NCBI GenBank assembly: GCA_023424235.1
Contig: JAFAEB010000314.1
Coordinates: forward strand, 1-11,789
DNA from: Bacillota bacterium
Lineage (GTDB): Bacteria; Bacillota; Clostridia; Lachnospirales; Lachnospiraceae
DNA length: 11,789 nucleotides
Reading direction: 5' to 3'
Shown: piece after piece, positions 6,596 through 11,789 of the stretch
Position numbering within the stretch: the first letter of the stretch is position 1
How the letters are laid out: the number at the start of each line of letters is the position of its first letter
Program-made: the position numbers and the translations under genes
The notes under the pieces: model-generated
Database searches by the model: none
What the model saw: the letters and a program-made list of their open reading frames with translations, nothing else
Told to the model about the DNA's origin: nothing

Positions 6596-8794
6596 TTAAA
6601 TAGATTTATCTTTGTTTCCTTCTTCTTTAACCGTTGGTTCCAGTAAACGTTTAAACTTAACCACGGCTTTGAATAAATCTCCATCTAAGAGGATATCAAA
6701 GGTTGCATCTTGAAGACTTGCAAGGCTTTTAGCTATAGATAAGCCAAGACCACTTCCTTCTGTATTACGGGATAAATCACCTCGTACAAATCGCTCCATA
6801 AGTTCATCTGCATTTATATTAAGCTTTGTAGCAGAAATATTTTTCACAGATACAGTTACAAAGCTTTGCTTTGTTAGTATATCAATATATATTCTAGTAC
6901 CACTTAAGGCATATTTATTGACATTAGAAAAGATATTTTCTATGATTCGATAAGTACTTCTACCATCAGCCAAAATGTATACAGGCTCTTCTTGTATGGT
7001 TAGTACCGCCTCTAAATTATGGCTTATAAATCTGTCTTCGAATTCGCCTAAGGATTGACGTACTAATTCAACTAGATTTAAGCATTCTAAATTAAGTGTA
7101 ATGGTACCAGAGGAAGCTTTCGATGCCTCTACTAAATCTTCAATTAGAGTCTTTAACCTCCAAGATTTAGAAGATAAAATATCGAGATAGTCCTTTGCCT
7201 TATCATTATTTAAATTCTCTTTTTTTAATAAGTCTACATAGTTAATGATAGAGGTTAGTGGTGTTTTTATATCATGAGATACATTTGCAATTAATTCAGT
7301 TTTAAGCCGCTCACTTTTTAATTTTTCATCTACAGCAGCTGACAAGCCATCACCAATGTTATTGATATATTCACCTAATGTTGCAACAGGACCACACATT
7401 GTAGTAGTATTTATTTTATGTGAAATATCGCCTTCTGTAAGTCCCTTTGTTTCATTGGTTACAATGTTGATATCAATAGCAACATTAAATAATTTATATC
7501 CCAATAACAGTAGGCCAATAATTGCTACTACAAGAGATTCATAAATTGAAACAATAGGATGTCTGTAAAGGTAAACGGCTAAGATTTCGATTGCTATAAA
7601 TATGATTAACAATGCAGCTAAAGGATATGTCAAACTATGTTCAGCAAAGAAAGCTCTCAAAAATTTCTTTAAACGTCCTAAAAAGATGGCAAGGTAGGAG
7701 TTTTTAATGATTACATTAGCTTTACATCTTCGAATAAAGCTTAATAAACCAAACATGCAGAAGGGATATATAAATATATAAGCTACAATATATATTATTG
7801 TAATATCTAAGTAGAAATCCATTAGTAGAATTTTACTAATAAATTGAGTAAAGTAAACTAATAATATAATACCTGCAACTACTAGTAAAAATCCAACTTC
7901 GGTTTTTAATTTATCAAATCCATTTAAACTAACATGATTTCTATCTTTTTTATAACCACAAAATGCTATGGCTAAAACAAAGAAGATTAGTAAACTAACA
8001 AAGGATAAAGGTATTAAATATAAGGAATTCATATACTTTTCATTTGATGTCTTAAAATGTTTAACCATAGCACCAAATTCATCTTCATAATTTGTTATAT
8101 TATCAGATAGTGTAGTGCAGATTATATAGTCATCATAATCATTATTCCCATCTTCTGATGTTATTAGATTGCCAGTAATATAGTCAATTACCCAAGATAA
8201 ATTTTCTTCATTTAAATATTGATAACTTCGATTTACATTGGTTAAAAACTTCTTCGTTTTCGTGTTTAGTATTAAGTATGCTTCATTTTTACGTACACTC
8301 TTTAAATAGCTATTGAAAGCTGCCTCTTGGTCTTCGCTCTTTAAGTGGTTATTGACTACTTCTGTTAATTCTTTAGAAGCATATATGTTACCTGTATTTA
8401 AATTTTTAACGTAATATAAAAAATTGGTGTTAGCAATGTTAAGTACCGTGTTGTAATAATCAAATTCCTCTTGCTGTTCCTCTTGTGTAGTTGGTAGCTC
8501 ATCCGTTCTTTGATCATCTTCAAATAGACTTTCTAAATCAAGAGAAGAGCTATCCACATTTATAGGTCCATTATAACCCTTTTCTCTATAATCAACATAA
8601 ACTGCTACCCGTTCTACATATTTTAAGTATTTACTTTGGAAGAGCGCAGTTTCACTTACGCTTTTTATCGTAGTGGAATAGGAATCAAGATAAGTGACAA
8701 CATGATGGGTACTTATTATTAGGATAAGGCCAGATAAAAACAACATACTATGTACTAATAGTTTGTATGCCCATGATCCTTTAATATTGTTCAT
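6596..8794 (-). CDS. Multi-pass membrane sensor histidine kinase (VanS/OmpR-partner type)
   Basis: 732 residues. TM1 is at about 12-35, followed by a roughly 220-residue extracytoplasmic domain (36-255) rich in Asp, Glu and Asn with a run of acidic/Gln residues near 90-112. Five more hydrophobic helices follow at about 256-280, 299-322, 330-355, 388-410 and 415-440, then a HAMP-like linker (about 441-490). The catalytic core has the phospho-acceptor His507 in ANVSHDIKTPLTS and an N-box with Asn620/Asn624 (NIFSNVNKYA). The G2 lid is GSGLGLS (680-686) after RFVRGDLSRNTE. The usual DxGxG G1 box is replaced by VKNIS (650-654), a variation I recall from a Firmicute kinase group that is active. It autophosphorylates and passes phosphate to the regulator 18 bases upstream. 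AGAAAGGA precedes the ATG. The signal sensed is unknown. Confidence 0.92.
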   Translation of the reverse strand: MNNIKGSWAYKLLVHSMLFLSGLILIISTHHVVTYLDSYSTTIKSVSETALFQSKYLKYVERVAVYVDYREKGYNGPINVDSSSLDLESLFEDDQRTDELPTTQEEQQEEFDYYNTVLNIANTNFLYYVKNLNTGNIYASKELTEVVNNHLKSEDQEAAFNSYLKSVRKNEAYLILNTKTKKFLTNVNRSYQYLNEENLSWVIDYITGNLITSEDGNNDYDDYIICTTLSDNITNYEDEFGAMVKHFKTSNEKYMNSLYLIPLSFVSLLIFFVLAIAFCGYKKDRNHVSLNGFDKLKTEVGFLLVVAGIILLVYFTQFISKILLMDFYLDITIIYIVAYIFIYPFCMFGLLSFIRRCKANVIIKNSYLAIFLGRLKKFLRAFFAEHSLTYPLAALLIIFIAIEILAVYLYRHPIVSIYESLVVAIIGLLLLGYKLFNVAIDINIVTNETKGLTEGDISHKINTTTMCGPVATLGEYINNIGDGLSAAVDEKLKSERLKTELIANVSHDIKTPLTSIINYVDLLKKENLNNDKAKDYLDILSSKSWRLKTLIEDLVEASKASSGTITLNLECLNLVELVRQSLGEFEDRFISHNLEAVLTIQEEPVYILADGRSTYRIIENIFSNVNKYALSGTRIYIDILTKQSFVTVSVKNISATKLNINADELMERFVRGDLSRNTEGSGLGLSIAKSLASLQDATFDILLDGDLFKAVVKFKRLLEPTVKEEGNKDKSI

Positions 8795-8812
8795 GTGTGT
8801 GTCCTTTCTAAA

Positions 8813-9508
8813 TTAATATTTTTCTATTTTATATCCGATGCCCCAAGCTACTTTTAGATATTTTGGTTCCTTCGGATTTATTTCTATTTTTTCTCTAATG
8901 TGTCTTATGTGAACAGCGACAATATTGTCTGCTCCATAGGATGGTTCGTTCCATATCAGTTCGTATATTTCATTAATGGAAAATACCCTACCTTTATTCT
9001 TTACAAGTAGTTTAAGCAGGTTGTACTCGATTGGAGTTAATTTAATTAATTCATCATCAACATAGACTTCTTTTCTGTCATCATTTACTACTAATCCACC
9101 AGATGAATATATATTATTTTCTTCTGTAACAATACTTCCAAGTTTCGTGTATCGACGTAAGGCAGACTTTACTCTTGCAATTAATTCAAGGGGATTAAAA
9201 GGTTTGGTAATATAATCGTCAGCACCAACATTTAAGCCTAAAACCTTGTCACTATCTTCAGATTTTGCTGTTAAAAATATAATTGGAATGGAATTGTTAT
9301 TTTCTCTTAACGTCATCGTTGCTCGTATTCCATCCATTTGAGGCATCATAATATCCATTAATACCAAATGAATTTGATGTTCGCTTATAAGCTCAAGGGC
9401 TTCTTTACCATTATAGGCTTTGATAATATTATAGCCCTCTGCACTTAGATAAATATGAATTGCATCTACGATATCTTTATCATCGTCACAAACTAATATT
9501 GTATACAT
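8813..9508 (-). CDS. OmpR/PhoB-family response regulator (VanR-like)
   Basis: 231 residues, normal for the family. Receiver domain 1-120: acidic pocket Asp8-Asp9-Asp10, phospho-acceptor Asp52 (LVLMDIMMPQMDG), Thr80 (FLTAK) and Lys102 (YITKPFNP), all conserved. The C-terminal winged helix (about 130-231) shows LTPIEYNLLKLLVKNKGRV, the recognition helix around NIVAVHIRHIREKI and the wing VAWGIGYKIEKY. It binds DNA as a dimer when phosphorylated by the kinase encoded directly downstream. AAGGAAGGAAG before the ATG is a strong ribosome site. It is the first gene of a two-gene operon. No obvious target gene such as a transporter adjoins it, so targets may be elsewhere or its own promoter, where a repeat array lies. 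Confidence 0.95.
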   Translation of the reverse strand: MYTILVCDDDKDIVDAIHIYLSAEGYNIIKAYNGKEALELISEHQIHLVLMDIMMPQMDGIRATMTLRENNNSIPIIFLTAKSEDSDKVLGLNVGADDYITKPFNPLELIARVKSALRRYTKLGSIVTEENNIYSSGGLVVNDDRKEVYVDDELIKLTPIEYNLLKLLVKNKGRVFSINEIYELIWNEPSYGADNIVAVHIRHIREKIEINPKEPKYLKVAWGIGYKIEKY

Positions 9509-9547
9509 GGTATCTTCCTTCCTTTCGAAGTTGTATTATTTATATCG

Positions 9548-9575
9548 TTTATAGTAATCGTATTTCATTCATCAA
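9548..9575 (-). promoter_or_regulatory. Likely promoter of the two-component operon
   Basis: On the minus strand TTGATG (9575-9570), a 16-base spacer and TATAAA (9553-9548) form a plausible sigma-A promoter, giving a leader of about 30 bases to the regulator ATG. The -35 box falls inside the first, most diverged unit of the 40-bp repeat array, so the array extends directly upstream of this promoter. Confidence 0.4.
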
Positions 9576-9820
9576 CTTCATTTAACTGTTCATTGTCTTA
9601 TTTATATAGCTATCATTTTACTTTAATTGTTCTCATTTTATTTATATGCTATCAATTTCGTATAACTATGTATAGTCTTATTTATAAAACGATCAAGTTA
9701 TTATTTATATAGCTATCATCATGCTTTAATTGTTCTCATTTTATTTATATACTATCAATTTAGTTTAACTCTTCATTGTCATATTTATATAGCTATCATC
9801 TTATTTTGATTGATATCGTT
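9558..9820. repeat. 40-bp-period tandem array upstream of the response regulator
   Basis: Units begin at 9598, 9638, 9678, 9701, 9741 and 9781, with a diverged one at 9558. Each starts with a variant of TTATTTATATAGCTATCA and repeats every exactly 40 bases, except that the 9678 unit is cut to 23 bases. Two unit types alternate: type A (9598 and 9701, nearly identical; 9781 related) has CTTTAATTGTTCTCATT, and type B (9638, 9741, with 9558) ends in TTTAACT..TTCATTGTC. This makes an 80-bp higher-order unit. The pair 9598-9677 matches 9701-9780 at an offset of 103. No frame is open through it and there is no CRISPR-like conserved repeat with unique spacers. Confidence 0.85.
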
Positions 9821-9922
9821 AAAATTAATATATTAACTTATTAAATTAATAATATTCAATCTCTATGTACTACCTTCGAAATTTCATTTGCTTCTTAATA
9901 AGTAATACTTATATTATAAGGA

Positions 9923-9952
9923 TTGACCTTGAATAAAACATTATACCATAAT
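9923..9952 (+). promoter_or_regulatory. Candidate distal promoter of nfnAB
   Basis: TTGACC (9923-9928), an 18-base spacer and CATAAT (9947-9952) read toward nfnA. A start near 9959 would give a leader of about 165 bases containing two alternative inverted repeats. Between the repeat array and this point (9821-9922) I see only AT-rich sequence, including a 12-base palindrome TTAATATATTAA at 9825-9836. Confidence 0.45.
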
Positions 9953-10016
9953 ATAGCTTATCATAGAATAATGAATTTGTACGTTGTGAATTCTTAAGAT
10001 TTTATGAATTTTAAAC

Positions 10017-10041
10017 TTATTCATTTTCTACCAATGAATAA
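10017..10041. repeat. 9-bp perfect inverted repeat upstream of nfnA
   Basis: TTATTCATT (10017-10025) and AATGAATAA (10033-10041) are exact complements around the 7-base loop TTCTACC. It sits just before the proximal promoter candidate, in the place of an operator, and within the leader of the distal one. A second AATGAAT at 9970-9976 could pair with 10019-10025 instead. The stem is AT-only apart from one G-C pair, so it would be a weak RNA hairpin. Confidence 0.6.
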
Positions 10042-10047
10042 TAATAC

Positions 10048-10076
10048 TAGATTTTTTTATGAATATACTCTATAAT
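10048..10076 (+). promoter_or_regulatory. Candidate proximal promoter of nfnAB
   Basis: A perfect TATAAT (10071-10076) is 50 bases before the nfnA start. The -35 at 17-base spacing is a poor TAGATT (10048-10053), so activity would need an activator or would be modest. The inverted repeat ending at 10041 abuts it. Confidence 0.4.
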
Positions 10077-10125
10077 GATTAGATATATCAAGAATTAAAA
10101 AATGTTATATTTACGGAGGTATATC

Positions 10126-11013
10126 ATGTACAAGATAGTTAAAAAAGAAACCTTAGCTCCGAATATTTATTTAATGGATGTTTTAGCTAAGAGAGTTGCA
10201 AAATCTTGTTATCCTGGACAATTTGTAATTGTTAAGATGGATGAAAAAGGTGAGAGAGTTCCACTAACAATTTGTGATTATGATAGAGAAGCTGGTACAG
10301 TTACCATAGTTTTTCAAGCACTTGGGAATTCAACGAAACGTATGGCTGGATTTATGGTAGGTGATGAGTTTAGAGACTTTTCTGGACCATTAGGCTGCAA
10401 ATCAGAACTTATCGATGAATCAAAAGAAGAATTATCTAAAAAGAAGATCCTATTTTGTGCAGGTGGTGTTGGAACAGCACCAGTATATCCTCAAGTAAAA
10501 TGGTTAAAAGAACAAGGAATTGATGTTGATTGTATCATTGGTGCGAGAACAAAGGATCTTGTTATATTTGAAGAAGATATGAAAAAGGTTGCAAAAAATG
10601 TATATGTTACTACCGATGATGGTAGCTATGGTTTTAAGGGCAACATTAATGATATGATAAAAGAGTTGGTAAATAATAAAGGAAAAGAATACGACCTAGT
10701 AATAGCCATAGGACCAGTAATTATGATGAAGTTTGTTAGTTTACTAACAAAGGAGTTAGGAATACGAACTATTGTTAGTATGAATCCAATTATGGTAGAT
10801 GGAACAGGAATGTGTGGTGCTTGCCGATTAACTGTTGGTAATGAGATAAAGTTTGCTTGTGTTGATGGCCCTGAATTCGATGGACATTTGGTTGATTTTG
10901 ATGAATCAATGAAGAGACAGCAAATGTATAAAACGAAAGAAGGAAGAGCAGTTCTTAAGGAGATAGAAGGGGATACCCATAAAGGTGGAGGCTGTGGTTG
11001 TAGTGATGAATAA
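10126..11013 (+). CDS. nfnA: NfnA-type subunit of NADH-dependent ferredoxin:NADP+ oxidoreductase
   Basis: 295 residues, the small flavoprotein of the NfnAB electron-bifurcating transhydrogenase (older name: sulfide dehydrogenase / ferredoxin-NADP reductase subunit alpha). It is cytoplasmic, binds FAD, NAD(H) and a [2Fe-2S] cluster, and resembles PyrK. Seen: FAD-binding beta barrel with YPGQFVIV (29-36) and RVPLTI (44-49); NAD-binding CAGGVGTAP (111-119); C-terminal cluster motif DGTGMCGACRLT with Asp225, Cys230, Cys233 and Cys245 (FACVDGPEFDG). The Asp is of interest because an Asp ligand is reported for the Thermotoga enzyme. An in-frame ATG at 10102 would add eight residues, but GGAGG (10115-10119) six bases before 10126 fixes the start there. 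The tail ends in a Gly/Cys stretch (GGGCGCSDE, Cys290 and Cys292). nfnB follows after 69 bases. Confidence 0.9.
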   Translation: MYKIVKKETLAPNIYLMDVLAKRVAKSCYPGQFVIVKMDEKGERVPLTICDYDREAGTVTIVFQALGNSTKRMAGFMVGDEFRDFSGPLGCKSELIDESKEELSKKKILFCAGGVGTAPVYPQVKWLKEQGIDVDCIIGARTKDLVIFEEDMKKVAKNVYVTTDDGSYGFKGNINDMIKELVNNKGKEYDLVIAIGPVIMMKFVSLLTKELGIRTIVSMNPIMVDGTGMCGACRLTVGNEIKFACVDGPEFDGHLVDFDESMKRQQMYKTKEGRAVLKEIEGDTHKGGGCGCSDE

Positions 11014-11031
11014 ACATAGATTCTTATGTTT
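11012..11031 (+). other. Small stem-loop at the nfnA stop codon
   Basis: AAACATA (11012-11018) and TATGTTT (11025-11031) are exact complements around a 6-base loop, starting in the stop codon. AT-rich and without a T-tract, it is not a normal terminator; it could mark an mRNA processing or stability point between nfnA and nfnB, or be chance. Confidence 0.35.
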
Positions 11032-11082
11032 ATTACATAACTTGCATTAACTATTGTAAAAGTTTATCGGAGTGAGGTTAAA

Positions 11083-11789
11083 ATGGACGTATTAAAGAGA
11101 GTACCTGTAAAAGAGCAGGATAAAGATATAAGAGCTAAAAACTTTGAAGAAGTTTGTTTAGGATATGATATAGAGGAAGCAAAAGCAGAAGCTAGTAGAT
11201 GTTTAAAATGCAAAAATGCAAAATGTGTTTTAGGATGTCCAGTAGCCATTGATATACCTGCATTTATACGAGAAGTAGAAAATGGTAACATACTAGAGGC
11301 ATCAAAAATTATTAGCAAGTATTCAGCACTTCCAGCAGTATGTGGTAGAGTCTGTCCACAAGAAACTCAATGTGAAGCAAAATGTATTAGGGGGATGCGT
11401 GGAGAAGCAGTATCGATTGGTAAATTAGAACGTTTCGTAGCAGATTGGTCTAGAGAACATAATGTGAAACCAGAGGCAGTTTCTATTACAAATGGTAAAA
11501 AGATAGCGGTAATCGGTTCTGGCCCAGCAGGTCTTACCTGTGCAGGAGATCTTGCTAAATTAGGATATGAAGTGACCATATTCGAGGCATTACATGAACC
11601 AGGAGGAGTATTAGTATATGGTATACCAGAGTTTCGCCTTCCGAAAGATACTGTAGTAAAAACAGAAATAGACAATGTGAAAGCATTAGGTGTAAAAATA
11701 GAGACGAATGTAATTGTAGGAAAATCAATAACAATTGATGAGTTGATGGAAGAAGAAGGATATGAGGCAGTATTTATAGGTTCTGGAGC
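11083..11789 (+). CDS. nfnB: NfnB-type large subunit (GltD-like), C-terminus cut by window edge
   Basis: 235 codons are visible; the family is about 460-470 residues, so roughly half is missing. NfnB carries the bifurcating FAD, the NADP(H) site and two [4Fe-4S] clusters, and sends electrons from NADPH to ferredoxin and, through NfnA, to NAD+. Seen: an N-terminal cluster domain with Cys40, Cys43, Cys48, Cys52 (CLKCKNAKCVLGCPV) and Cys87, Cys91, Cys97, Cys101 (CGRVCPQETQCEAKC); then the FAD dinucleotide fold KIAVIGSGPAGLTCAGDLA (140-158) and the GltD-type EPGGVLVYGIPEFRLPK. The same architecture occurs in the glutamate synthase small subunit, but the adjacent nfnA decides for NfnB. GAGG five bases before the ATG at 11083 sets the start. 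It is very probably co-transcribed with nfnA. Confidence 0.92.
   Translation, partial: MDVLKRVPVKEQDKDIRAKNFEEVCLGYDIEEAKAEASRCLKCKNAKCVLGCPVAIDIPAFIREVENGNILEASKIISKYSALPAVCGRVCPQETQCEAKCIRGMRGEAVSIGKLERFVADWSREHNVKPEAVSITNGKKIAVIGSGPAGLTCAGDLAKLGYEVTIFEALHEPGGVLVYGIPEFRLPKDTVVKTEIDNVKALGVKIETNVIVGKSITIDELMEEEGYEAVFIGSG

Noticed and set aside
7356..7544. 62-codon plus-strand open frame
   Set aside because: Antisense to the linker and membrane region of the kinase gene; composition mirrors the real gene.
9558..9820. CRISPR array
   Set aside because: Repeats are degenerate, adjoin without unique spacers, alternate in two types, and no cas genes are present.
9984..9990. Rex-type redox operator half-site (TTGTGAA) upstream of nfnA
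   Set aside because: Only one half is present; the second half is not a matching inverted copy, so I cannot support a Rex site.
10102..10125. Earlier nfnA start giving an N-terminus MLYLRRYI
   Set aside because: This ATG has no ribosome site, and the region before 10126 contains an ideal GGAGG that fits the later ATG, whose product begins like the family.
11064..11675. Two minus-strand open frames (11064-11318 and 11367-11675)
   Set aside because: Both are antisense to nfnB, whose cysteine and FAD motifs are unmistakable.

Overview
The window is strongly AT-rich, with TAAAT/TATAAT-rich spacers, AGGAGG-type ribosome binding sites and Firmicute-type proteins. A VanR/VanS-like two-component pair, an ABC-F ATPase, a GtrA protein and an NfnAB-type electron-bifurcating transhydrogenase point to an anaerobic clostridium. 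A Lachnospiraceae relative such as the Clostridium phytofermentans group is my best guess, from gene style only. The region looks like ordinary chromosome: I see no phage, transposase, CRISPR, tRNA or rRNA.

Layout, left to right. At 1-1192 (minus) lies the N-terminal part of a methyl-accepting chemotaxis protein, cut by the window edge just before its conserved hairpin tip. A 382-base spacer follows that may hold a decayed reading frame, then a lone GtrA-family membrane protein (1575-2012, plus). A degenerate 14-15 bp AT-rich tandem array and a strong hairpin terminator separate it from a convergent ABC-F ATPase gene (2276-3829, minus). Across a divergent promoter region comes a plus-strand cluster of three small enzymes: an HD-domain phosphohydrolase, a GNAT acetyltransferase and a CYTH-domain triphosphate enzyme (4249-6428). 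A long nested inverted repeat at 6505-6586 serves as a bidirectional terminator between CYTH and the convergent two-component operon. That operon encodes a response regulator (8813-9508, minus) followed 18 bases later by a six-TM sensor kinase (6596-8794, minus).

The 617 bases upstream of the response regulator hold a notable 40-bp-period tandem array (about 9558-9820) that overlaps the regulator's likely promoter. Beyond it are promoters and inverted repeats reading right into nfnA (10126-11013) and nfnB (11083 to the edge, partial). NfnA and NfnB together would form the flavin-based bifurcating NADH-dependent reduced ferredoxin:NADP+ oxidoreductase, which couples NADPH to NADH and reduced ferredoxin in the cytoplasm.

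No new multi-gene system is obvious. The best leads are the two unrelated AT-rich minisatellites, the nested inverted repeat between convergent genes, the competing inverted repeats upstream of nfnA, and the uncharacterised HD/GNAT/CYTH cluster.
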